Both the position numbers and the translations under genes were made by a program. The notes beneath the pieces were generated by a model that did not search any database, was not told where the DNA came from, and saw only the letters and a list, made by a program, of their open reading frames with translations. Shown here in pieces: positions 15,719-22,070 of a stretch of 28,259 nt of DNA (the stretch's first letter is position 1; the number at the start of each line of letters is the position of its first letter). The DNA is from DATLOJ01 sp035536315 (GTDB lineage Bacteria; Actinomycetota; CADDZG01; JAHWKV01): NCBI GenBank assembly GCA_035536315.1, contig DATLOJ010000099.1, positions 1 to 28,259 on the forward strand, written 5' to 3'.

Positions 15719-16159
15719 ATGGATCGACCTGACGGTCCCACTCAATCGCTGAACGACTCGTCCACGGCTGACGCCCGCGCGGACTCCAAGGGCCCTGGTC
15801 AGTTGATCGTCGAGATAACTACGGATCTGTCGACCCTCATCCGCAAGGAGATCGAACTTGCCAAGCAGGAAGTCGGCGAGCTGGTCAAGACCAAAGTCCA
15901 GGCGTTCGGCCTCATCGCCGTCGCAGCCGTTGTGGGCCTTCTTTTTCTGCCTTTCATTCTCCTTACATTCCTGGAAATATTGGCCATATGGCTCCCGCGG
16001 TGGAGTGCATCGCTGATCATCACCTTCTCGATGCTTGCTATGGCGGGCGGGCTCGTTCTCATGGCCAAGAAGAAGCTCGATAGGAAGTTAAAGCCTGAGA
16101 AGACCATCAATTCGCTGAAAGAGGATGTGGAGTGGGCCAAAAACCTGAAGAAATCCTGA
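15719..16159 (+). CDS. Actinobacterial Holin-X / YqjE-like membrane protein
   Basis: 146-residue protein of the family catalogued as putative Actinobacterial Holin-X (superfamily III), related to YqjE/DUF1469. Despite the name, most members are chromosomal and not phage lysis proteins; function is unknown. A hydrophilic N-terminus (about 1-30) precedes an amphipathic helix LIRKEIELAKQEVGELVKTKV, then two hydrophobic segments (about residues 62-88 and 98-118) and a Lys-rich cytoplasmic tail. This two-TM layout is the family norm. It begins 4 bases after rpmB and overlaps the next gene by 28 bases. Partnering with a DUF3618 protein is a recurrent arrangement, suggesting an inner-membrane complex or stress role. 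Confidence 0.85.
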   Translation: MDRPDGPTQSLNDSSTADARADSKGPGQLIVEITTDLSTLIRKEIELAKQEVGELVKTKVQAFGLIAVAAVVGLLFLPFILLTFLEILAIWLPRWSASLIITFSMLAMAGGLVLMAKKKLDRKLKPEKTINSLKEDVEWAKNLKKS

Positions 16160-16332
16160 GGGACATCGAACAGACGAGGGAAGCCCTCGGGGAAAAGATC
16201 GATGTTCTGGCCGGTCAGCTGCGCGAAGGCGTAGCAGAAGCCAAGTCAAAAGGAACGCGGGTCGCCGGGATTGCGGTTGGCGTAATCGGTGCGCTCCTGG
16301 CCATCCGGGGCATCGTCCGCCGCAGGCGCTAG
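16132..16332 (+). CDS. DUF3618 family membrane protein
   Basis: 66-residue protein with the DUF3618 pattern: N-terminal helix PEEILRDIEQTREALGEKIDVLAGQL, a short linker, one membrane helix (about residues 43-61) and a basic end RRRR. The start is GTG, 28 bases inside the preceding Holin-X-like gene, so translation is coupled. Its TAG stop lies within a CTAG shared with the convergent membrane-protein gene. Function is unknown. Confidence 0.85.
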   Translation: MGQKPEEILRDIEQTREALGEKIDVLAGQLREGVAEAKSKGTRVAGIAVGVIGALLAIRGIVRRRR

Positions 16333-16820
16333 TCCGCCGGCTCTTCTTCCCGCGGTCTCAAAGGAATTTTCGGTCCGCTTTCGTCGGACGCGCCCTCTGA
16401 GTAGAAGGCGTTGGCTATGAGCGGTCTTGGACGCACGATCCAAAGCCCCACCGCTCCGAGGATAGGAAGGCCGACCCAGAAGAACATGTTCAGCAGAATC
16501 CAGATGCCTTCGAATGAATCTGATCCTGCCCGCTGGTTCAAGAACCAGGATGAAGTTTCGAAGAGCCGGGACACTGCATCGAAAACAAGGGACACCGGCA
16601 AGAGCCAGTAGGAATTGCGCAGCCTGGCGGGCGACCTCAGGTATGCGATCGCCAGAAGGATCATCGGGATTCTGAGTGCAAACCGCTGCGTGGCGGAAAC
16701 GATCAGGGCGTCCCTGGTTCCCTCCGTTCCTCCGTACTGAGCAAGGTTTTTGACCAGGAAAGCCAGCGGCACGGCCGCCCAGATCAGAACGAACCAGATG
16801 CCGGCGGTTCGAAGTCTCAA
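16329..16820 (-). CDS. Small polytopic membrane protein downstream of thiD
   Basis: Unrecognised family. The reading frame is open far into thiD, but the sequence there is out-of-frame thiD. Protein-like sequence begins at a TTG (16820-16818) overlapping the thiD stop as TTGA, giving 163 residues starting LRLRTAGIWFVLIW. Hydrophobicity suggests four transmembrane helices (about 6-22, 41-57, 66-82 and 103-126), aromatic-rich loops (FETSSWFLNQRAG) and a charged C-terminal tail RPREEEPAD. No motif identifies a substrate. Tight overlap with thiD and position as last gene of thiL-thiD suggest cotranscription with thiamine genes, but a role in thiamine transport is only a guess. Confidence 0.75.
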   Translation of the reverse strand: MRLRTAGIWFVLIWAAVPLAFLVKNLAQYGGTEGTRDALIVSATQRFALRIPMILLAIAYLRSPARLRNSYWLLPVSLVFDAVSRLFETSSWFLNQRAGSDSFEGIWILLNMFFWVGLPILGAVGLWIVRPRPLIANAFYSEGASDESGPKIPLRPREEEPAD

Positions 16821-17650
16821 GTCTTCGATCGATCCGGGTTCTCGATGAACCGCCAGCCGTGGTTCGTTGGCCCGTAGCCCCTGCCGATCGAAAGCCCGTT
16901 GCGTATCGCCCCCGACACAAAGTCTTTGGCAGTTCGCACGGATTCGAGCAAGGGGGATCCCTTCGCAAGTTCCGCGGCTATTCCCGCCGAAAGCGTGCAA
17001 CCGGTTCCGTGGGTGTGAGGCGAATCGATCATCGGCCCGTCTATCTCCACGAGGTCTGTGCCGTCGTAAAACACGTCGACCGCGTTCCCCTCGAGGTGCC
17101 CGCCCTTGATCAAGACGGCTCGGGGACCGAGTTCCAGAATCCTCTTTGCGGCCTCGCGCATGTGGGGCAACGTTGAAGTTTCCGTATCCAACAAAGCTCC
17201 GGCCTCATAGAGGTTGGGGGTGACTATCTCGGCGAGCGGCAGCAGCTTTTCAATCAGATCGGTGAGCGCCTTCTCGCTGAGCAGCCTGTCCTGATTCTTG
17301 GAGATGAAGACAGGGTCCACGACCAGGTTCGGAATCTGCAGGTCCTTGATGGACTCCGCCACGGCTCCGACGATGTCGGCATTGGAAAGCATGCCGGTCT
17401 TCGCCGCGACAACTTTCATGTCGGTGACAACCTGCTTTATCTGCTCCTGAATGAAGTCGGTCGGCACGTCGTGCACGGCCGACACTCCGGTCGTGTTTTG
17501 AGCGGTTAGGGAAACGATGGCACTCGTTCCGTGAACGCCCATCGCCAGAAACGTTTTTAGATCCGCCTGTATACCGGCCCCACCACCGGAGTCGGACCCC
17601 GCGATGGTGAGTGCGACCGGAAGGGTCCTCAAGCTCGCAGGTGATCCCAT
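16817..17650 (-). CDS. thiD: Hydroxymethylpyrimidine/phosphomethylpyrimidine kinase
   Basis: Ribokinase-family enzyme phosphorylating HMP and HMP-phosphate to HMP-PP for thiamine synthesis or salvage. The 277 residues contain the substrate-site start LTIAGSDSGGGAGIQADLKT (about 14-33), SLTAQNT, the MKVVAAKTGML stretch, VVDPVFISKN, TPNLYEAG, VLIKGGH and the ATP-site/catalytic DSPHTHGTGCTLSAGIAAEL with the anion-hole GTGC. The C-terminus reads GYGPTNHG, as usual for ThiD. The ATG lies 22 bases inside the end of thiL, so the pair is coupled. No ThiE or ThiC is visible in the window. Confidence 0.96.
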   Translation of the reverse strand: MGSPASLRTLPVALTIAGSDSGGGAGIQADLKTFLAMGVHGTSAIVSLTAQNTTGVSAVHDVPTDFIQEQIKQVVTDMKVVAAKTGMLSNADIVGAVAESIKDLQIPNLVVDPVFISKNQDRLLSEKALTDLIEKLLPLAEIVTPNLYEAGALLDTETSTLPHMREAAKRILELGPRAVLIKGGHLEGNAVDVFYDGTDLVEIDGPMIDSPHTHGTGCTLSAGIAAELAKGSPLLESVRTAKDFVSGAIRNGLSIGRGYGPTNHGWRFIENPDRSKT

Positions 17651-18597
17651 CCCTTGCCCTCCAACTTCGATTCCTGTCCCTTCACCGATATCAGTACTTC
17701 TGTCTCAGCGTCCGTTATCTCTCCAACGAACGTCACCGGAGTACCTGTGCCTTTCTCGACCTCGGCGGCCGCTTCCTCGGCGTGACGCGGGGAGATTGTG
17801 AAACAAAGTTCGTAATCCTCGCCCCCATGCAAAGCAAGCTCAATCGGAGTCCTGTCGACATCTGGGTTCTGAATCAACGGGATTTTCTCTGCGGTAACTC
17901 TCGCTCCCACGCCCGATGCACTGCAGAGCTTCACCAGGTCTGCGGCAAACCCGTCCGAGATGTCGATCATGGCGGTCGGCACATGCCTCCTCAGAGTCTC
18001 GGCCTCGCGTACACGCGGCGTCGGACGAAGGTGGGCATTCACGAACTCCGGCCGCGACCTGTCACCGGCTCTCAGCATCCTGTACCCGGCGGCGGATGCC
18101 CCAAGTACACCCGTAACCCCGATGAGGTCGCCCGGCCGAGCCCCCTTGCGCTCAATAACCCTCCGGCCTGCGGGGTTACCGATAACGCTGATCGAAACAA
18201 CCAGGCAGCCGGCCGCAGCCACGTCTCCGCCGACCACTGCCGCAGAGAACTCGGATGCGCATTCCTGCATTCCCTCGTAGAGCTCCAGCACCCACTCAAC
18301 GGTGAGCTCGGGCCGAAGGGCCAGCGAACATACGGCGCGCCTGGGAGTGCCGCCCATTGCGGCGATGTCGCTGAAGTTGACCGCCATGGATTTGTATCCA
18401 AGGTCACGCGGGCCGGTCAGCTCGAGGTCGAAATGAACGCGCTCGACCATCATGTCGGCAGCAAAGAAAAGTGTTCCGGCGGGTGCTCTTATGACTGCCG
18501 AGTCATCGCCGATCCAAAGCTCACCGTCGCCCGCCTCTCCCGTTATTTCGGAGATGCGCGAGATCAGTCCAAACTCTCCGAGTTCACTCAGCTTCAC
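17629..18597 (-). CDS. thiL: Thiamine-monophosphate kinase
   Basis: Makes thiamine diphosphate from thiamine monophosphate with ATP; PurM/AIR-synthase fold. Of 322 residues the N-terminus is LGEFGLISRIS with IGDDSAVI, then FFAADMMVERVHFDL (family TTDMLVEGVHF, here with Ala and Arg variants), KSMAVNFSDIAAMGG, the metal-site VVGGDVAAAG, RPTPRVREAETL, the second metal site MIDISDGFAADL and LHGGEDYEL. All key acidic residues are present. The start is GTG; a TAGGGT -10-like hexamer lies 6 bases upstream, consistent with leaderless transcription. First gene of thiL-thiD-membrane protein and divergent from the dodecin gene, 30 bases away. Confidence 0.96.
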   Translation of the reverse strand: MKLSELGEFGLISRISEITGEAGDGELWIGDDSAVIRAPAGTLFFAADMMVERVHFDLELTGPRDLGYKSMAVNFSDIAAMGGTPRRAVCSLALRPELTVEWVLELYEGMQECASEFSAAVVGGDVAAAGCLVVSISVIGNPAGRRVIERKGARPGDLIGVTGVLGASAAGYRMLRAGDRSRPEFVNAHLRPTPRVREAETLRRHVPTAMIDISDGFAADLVKLCSASGVGARVTAEKIPLIQNPDVDRTPIELALHGGEDYELCFTISPRHAEEAAAEVEKGTGTPVTFVGEITDAETEVLISVKGQESKLEGKGWDHLRA

Positions 18598-18627
18598 CCG
18601 TCCACCCTACGCGCTATCATCGGCTCG
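18598..18627. promoter_or_regulatory. Overlapping divergent leaderless promoters, thiL and dodecin
   Basis: The 30-base gap holds two TANNNT elements: TATCAT on the plus strand (18615-18620), 7 bases before the dodecin ATG, and TAGGGT on the minus strand (18609-18604), 6 bases before the thiL GTG. Each -35 would fall in or beside the other gene's start (TTCACC at 18593-18598 for dodecin). The promoters overlap and cannot both be occupied at once. Confidence 0.4.
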
Positions 18628-18834
18628 ATGCCTGTCGTAAACACACTCGAGCTCGAAGGGGTTTCCTCGGAGTCCTGGGGGGATGCCGCCCGCGAGGCAC
18701 TGAGAGAGGCTGCGAAGACCATCCGCAAGATCACAAAGATGGATGTCGTCCGGACATCCGCAACGGTCAGCGAAGACAACATCACCGAATTTCGCACAGA
18801 AGTGCGGATCTATTTCGAGATGGACCGCCGCTAG
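18628..18834 (+). CDS. Dodecin family protein lacking the flavin-site residues
   Basis: 68-residue dodecin-fold protein; dodecins form hollow dodecamers that store flavins or related ligands. The order is strand VNTLELEGVSSESW, helix DAAREALREAAKTIRK, then MDVVRTSATV and ITEFRTEVRIYFEM, aligning end to end with known dodecins. Where flavin-binding dodecins have the isoalloxazine-stacking Trp (WFEV or WAEV) this protein has Lys (ITKMDVV). Where they have Gln (YQV/YQT) it has Arg (FRTEV). It therefore probably belongs to the second dodecin group and may bind something other than flavin. The true start is the ATG at 18628; the longer open frame upstream is antisense to thiL. It ends 18 bases from the pckA stop (convergent). 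Confidence 0.88.
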   Translation: MPVVNTLELEGVSSESWGDAAREALREAAKTIRKITKMDVVRTSATVSEDNITEFRTEVRIYFEMDRR

Positions 18835-18852
18835 GCGAAGCCTTCCGACTCT

Positions 18853-20421
18853 CTACAGAGTTGGGCCCGCCTCCCGGACCGCTTTCGGCACTTCGTCCGC
18901 AAATTTAGAGAAGTTTTCCTCGAACCTCGTGGCCAGCTCTTTCGCCTTGGCGTCGTACGCCGCTGGGTCTTTCCAGGTCTCCCGTGGGTTGAGGATCGCG
19001 GAGTCGACGCCCTCGATATCAACCGGTACATCGAAGCCAAAAATGGGATCACGTCTCATCTCGGCGCGATCCAGCTCACCGCTGACCGCTGCGGAAATGA
19101 TCCGCCTTGTCGAGGGCAAGTCGATCCTCTCCCCCTCGCCGAATCCGCCGCCGCTCCAACCCGTATTTACCAGGAAGACCTTGGCGTCGTGCTTGGCAAT
19201 CTTGTCCGCCAGCATCTGCGCGTAGACGTTCGGATGCAGCGGTAGGAAAGGGGCCCCAAAGCAAGTAGAAAACGTCACTTCCGGCTCTGCCCCCATGCCC
19301 GCTTCGGTACCTGCAAGCTTCGAAGTGAAGCCGCTGAGGAAATGGTAAGACGCTTGTTCCGGAGTCAGGCGCGCGACAGGGGGAAGAACGCCGAATGCAT
19401 CTGCTGCCAAGAAGACGATGGTCTTTGCGTGCCCTGCCATACCTTCCGGCAATGCTCCTGGAATGAACTCAAGGGGGTAGGCAACTCTGGTGTTCTCCGT
19501 AAATGTTGCGTCGTTGTAGTCGACAGCGCGTGTCGCGGGATCTACCACCACGTTCTCAACCACCGACCCGAAACGGATGGCGTTCCAGATCTCCGGTTCG
19601 TTCTCCGCCGATAGCCGAATGCACTTTGCGTAGCAGCCGCCTTCGAAATTGAAAACGCCGTTGTCTGACCATCCGTGCTCGTCGTCGCCGATGAGACGCC
19701 TCTCCGGATCCGCAGACAGGGTCGTCTTGCCCGTGCCCGAAAGACCGAAAAACAGAGCAACGTCGCCTTTCTCGCCGACGTTCGCAGAGCAGTGCATCGG
19801 GAGCACACCTCGCCCGGGGAGAAGGTAATTCAGAACAGTGAATATGGACTTTTTGATCTCACCCGCGTACTGCGTTCCGATGATCAGCACTCTGCTGTTC
19901 GAGAAGTCGATCGAGATGAAGGCAGCGGAGTTGGTGGAGTCCGAACCCACATCGGCCTCGAGAGTCGGAGCCCCAAGGATCGTCCACTGATCGACGACCC
20001 TGTCCTCGAGCTCGGGCCTGCGGAAGAGCTGGCGCGCGAACAGGGCGTGCCAGGCGAACTCGGTGACCAGCCGCACTCCAATGCGGTTGGCGGGATCCGC
20101 GCAAGCCGTCGCGTCGGTAACGAAGAGTTCCTTTTCAGAAAGGTACTTCGCGGCCTTGGCCCAAAGCCGGTCGAAGGAGGCTCGGCTGGCAGCGGCGTTG
20201 TTGTCCCACCAAACATGGTCTTCCGTCTTCCAGTCTCTGACCAGGAACTTGTCTTTGGGGGACCTTCCCGTTCGCTCGAACGTCCTCGCCACCAGTGCAC
20301 CGCTGCCGGCGAGTACCCCCTCACCTCTCGCAACCGCCTGCTCGATCAGAGCAGCGCTCGGCAGGTTGTAGTGCACTTCACGTTGAGGATTCAGCTCGGG
20401 AATGAGCAACTGGTCGCTCAA
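18853..20421 (-). CDS. pckA: Phosphoenolpyruvate carboxykinase (ATP)
   Basis: Converts oxaloacetate plus ATP to PEP and CO2, the entry step of gluconeogenesis. Of 522 residues, the substrate arginine is in RTGRSPKDKF (about 50-59), followed by the metal/substrate segment YAGEIKKSIFT (185-195), the histidine in LPMHCSANV (about 210), P-loop GLSGTGKTTLS (226-236), GDDEHGW (245-251) and NFEGGCYAKC. The C-terminal NTGWSGGGFGEGERI is the ATP-PEPCK adenine-site region. This is the ATP-dependent family, unlike the GTP enzyme of mycobacteria and streptomycetes. The start is TTG inside the TGA stop of the small upstream gene (TTGA), with AAGGA 6 bases upstream, so translation is coupled. Confidence 0.97.
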   Translation of the reverse strand: MSDQLLIPELNPQREVHYNLPSAALIEQAVARGEGVLAGSGALVARTFERTGRSPKDKFLVRDWKTEDHVWWDNNAAASRASFDRLWAKAAKYLSEKELFVTDATACADPANRIGVRLVTEFAWHALFARQLFRRPELEDRVVDQWTILGAPTLEADVGSDSTNSAAFISIDFSNSRVLIIGTQYAGEIKKSIFTVLNYLLPGRGVLPMHCSANVGEKGDVALFFGLSGTGKTTLSADPERRLIGDDEHGWSDNGVFNFEGGCYAKCIRLSAENEPEIWNAIRFGSVVENVVVDPATRAVDYNDATFTENTRVAYPLEFIPGALPEGMAGHAKTIVFLAADAFGVLPPVARLTPEQASYHFLSGFTSKLAGTEAGMGAEPEVTFSTCFGAPFLPLHPNVYAQMLADKIAKHDAKVFLVNTGWSGGGFGEGERIDLPSTRRIISAAVSGELDRAEMRRDPIFGFDVPVDIEGVDSAILNPRETWKDPAAYDAKAKELATRFEENFSKFADEVPKAVREAGPTL

Positions 20422-20588
20422 ATTTCGTCCTTGCCCCGCTCCGCCATTTCGGCAGCTTCGCGTTGTCTGACTTCATCGAGCCTGGCTTTCTTGCGGTCCT
20501 TTTGAATTCGCGTTGGAGGCGGCACCTGTTTCCTTATCCGGGAATAGGTGTCCTTCAGGCTCGAGCCGGGGGGCCTTGGCTTGGGCAT
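20418..20588 (-). CDS. Small basic protein coupled to pckA (unknown)
   Basis: 56-codon gene beginning MPKPRPPGSSLKDTYSRIRK and ending in a charged helix rich in Lys, Arg and Glu (from about residue 28). Pro-rich start, no Cys, no membrane segment. I do not recognise it. Support for translation comes from its TGA sharing bases with the pckA TTG start (TTGA), and from the pckA Shine-Dalgarno lying in its last codons. The longer open frame (to 20705) would run through the divergent RAM-gene promoter and is not preferred. A TATATT (20605-20600) 11 bases before the ATG gives a possible short-leader promoter. It could be a leader peptide or a nucleic-acid-binding protein. Confidence 0.55.
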   Translation of the reverse strand: MPKPRPPGSSLKDTYSRIRKQVPPPTRIQKDRKKARLDEVRQREAAEMAERGKDEI

Positions 20589-20624
20589 AAGGCCGCCAGA
20601 ATATAGGCGAGAAGGGTGTTTGGT

Positions 20625-20660
20625 TTGTTGGCCGGGGGGTCGCATCCCTATGCTAGGGAT
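20625..20660 (+). promoter_or_regulatory. Promoter with overlapping palindromic operator, RAM-domain gene
   Basis: TTGTTG (20625-20630) and TATGCT (20649-20654) are 18 bases apart, a plausible vegetative promoter. ATCCCTA (20644-20650) and TAGGGAT (20654-20660) form a perfect 7-base inverted repeat with a TGC centre covering the -10, as an operator would. The RAM-gene ATG lies about 30 bases further on. Confidence 0.4.
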
Positions 20661-20689
20661 ATCTGAAGTGAAACGGAGGTGAGCAAGCG

Positions 20690-20926
20690 ATGGCTGTATC
20701 CGCATACATCCTCATCCAAACTGAGGTGGGGAAGGCTGCACAGGTAGCAAAGGAAGTCGGTTCAATCGAAGGCGTTACTGCCGCCGAGGACGTAACCGGC
20801 CCCTACGACGTCATTGTGCAGGCAGAGGCCGCTACGGTAGATGACCTCGGCAAGCTGGTCGTTGCAAAGATTCAGGCGGTCGAGGGAATTACTCGAACGC
20901 TCACCTGCCCGGTCGTACACCTCTAG
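20690..20926 (+). CDS. Stand-alone Lrp/AsnC ligand-binding (RAM) domain protein
   Basis: 78-residue protein equivalent to the effector-binding RAM domain of Lrp/AsnC regulators, without the helix-turn-helix. The pattern AYILIQTEVGKAAQVAKEVGSIEGVTAAEDVTGPYD is typical in spacing: beta-alpha-beta with the GxYD turn (GPYDVIVQAEA), then DLGKLVVAKIQAVEGITRTLT. Such single-domain proteins may bind amino acids or modulate a full-length partner; the ligand here is unknown. The ATG is preceded by a near-perfect GGAGGTGA. It is convergent with ddl, 10 bases away, and divergent from the small gene upstream of pckA. Confidence 0.92.
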   Translation: MAVSAYILIQTEVGKAAQVAKEVGSIEGVTAAEDVTGPYDVIVQAEAATVDDLGKLVVAKIQAVEGITRTLTCPVVHL

Positions 20927-20936
20927 AGCAAGGTCA

Positions 20937-22070
20937 CTAGCCGCCGCCGGCGGGAAGCCCTGCCGGCGGGGGCATTGACTCAGGGCGTGGTTTCGACCGA
21001 TGGCGGTCGATTGCCAGCTGTATCAAGCGCTCGATAAGTTCCGTGTAGGGCACGCCCGTCGCCTCCCAGAGCTTCGGGTACATCGAAATCCGCGTGAAGC
21101 CGGGGATTGTGTTGATCTCATTGACCACCACTCCCCTCCCGGGGTTTTGGTAGAAGAAATCGACTCTTGCCATTCCGGCCCCCTCCACCGCAGTGAACGC
21201 GCGAATTGCGTACTTGCGGACTATCTCTTCCACGGGGGCCGGAATCTCCGCGGGTATGACAGTGGTCGAGGCAGAGTCGATGTATTTGGCCTCGTAGTCG
21301 TAGAACTCGCGGGCGGCGATCACCTCGCCGACAACACTCGACTCCGGTACCTCGTTCCCCAGGACCCCGCATTCGAGCTCCCGGCCCGGAACGGCCTCTT
21401 CAACAAGAACCTTTCTGTCGTGACGAAGAGCCTCTTCAATGCCGGCGCGGAGCGAGTCGAGATCCGTGCAGCGGCTGATTCCAACCGATGAGCCGAGGTT
21501 CGCCGGTTTGGAAAACGAAGGAAAACCGAGCCAGGCGGCCTCGTCCAGCAAACGGTCGGCGTCGATGGCCCACTCGTGGGCCCGGACTATCACATAGTCG
21601 GCAACAGGAAGGCCCACGCTCGCGAACATGACCTTCATCTTTTCCTTGTCCATGGCCAGAGCAGAGCCGAGCACCGCCGATCCAACGTAAGGGATGTCGG
21701 CAATCTCCAGAAGGCCCTGAATGCTTCCGTCCTCACCATTGGGACCATGAAGCACTGGAAAAACCACGTCCACCGCTTCGCCTCGGGAGTCACTTCCTAG
21801 TACCACCTCGTGTCTCGACGGATCCTGCAAGAACGAAACCGGTTCGCCTTCGACCTCGAGGCCGCCGCCTCCCAGTTCCAGCGGACCTCCGTCGAGAACT
21901 GCGCGCGATGCCGCGGGGAGCATGAACCTGCCATCCCGGCCTATTCCGATCAGGATCACTTCGTATTTGTCCTGGTCGATCGCGGCCACGACGTTGCGGG
22001 CCGAGGCGCACGAGACCTCATGCTCACCGGAGCGGCCGCCGAACACCACGGCCACTCTGATCTTGCTCAA
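20937..22070 (-). CDS. ddl: D-alanine--D-alanine ligase
   Basis: ATP-grasp ligase making D-Ala-D-Ala for peptidoglycan. The 377 residues start VAVVFGGRSGEHEVSCASA, with LHGPNGEDGSIQGLLE, the ATP-grasp lysine region VGLPVADYVI and FSKPANLGSSVGIS, then VEEAVPGRELECGVLG, FYDYEAKYI (the Tyr associated with D-Ala rather than D-lactate specificity) and the Mg-binding end VNEINTIPGFT. A proline/glycine-rich tail of about 15 residues ends the protein and is encoded by an inverted repeat. The ATG overlaps the stop of the upstream cystathionine gamma-synthase-like gene by 4 bases. Confidence 0.97.
   Translation of the reverse strand: MSKIRVAVVFGGRSGEHEVSCASARNVVAAIDQDKYEVILIGIGRDGRFMLPAASRAVLDGGPLELGGGGLEVEGEPVSFLQDPSRHEVVLGSDSRGEAVDVVFPVLHGPNGEDGSIQGLLEIADIPYVGSAVLGSALAMDKEKMKVMFASVGLPVADYVIVRAHEWAIDADRLLDEAAWLGFPSFSKPANLGSSVGISRCTDLDSLRAGIEEALRHDRKVLVEEAVPGRELECGVLGNEVPESSVVGEVIAAREFYDYEAKYIDSASTTVIPAEIPAPVEEIVRKYAIRAFTAVEGAGMARVDFFYQNPGRGVVVNEINTIPGFTRISMYPKLWEATGVPYTELIERLIQLAIDRHRSKPRPESMPPPAGLPAGGG
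20944..20969. terminator. Strong hairpin inside the ddl 3' end
   Basis: CCGCCGGC (20944-20951) and GCCGGCGG (20962-20969) form a perfect 8-base stem, extendable by GGG/CCC around a 3-base loop with one bulged base. It lies just beyond the stop of the RAM-domain gene and within the last codons of ddl, so it could end transcription from the plus side. No T-tract is present. Confidence 0.35.

Noticed and set aside
15719..16332. Prophage remnant suggested by the Holin-X name
   Set aside because: The family is chromosomal in most actinobacteria and no other phage gene is nearby; the neighbours are ribosomal and thiamine genes.
16246..16968. 240-codon minus-strand frame overlapping the thiD end and the membrane-protein gene
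   Set aside because: Highly charged, Arg/Gly-rich sequence without hydrophobic pattern, in a different frame from the membrane protein that shows clear TM helices.
17611..18627. Long plus-strand open frame of 407 codons leading into the dodecin gene
   Set aside because: Bases 17611-18597 are antisense to thiL, whose protein is clearly conserved. Only the last 69 codons, from the ATG at 18628, encode a recognisable protein.
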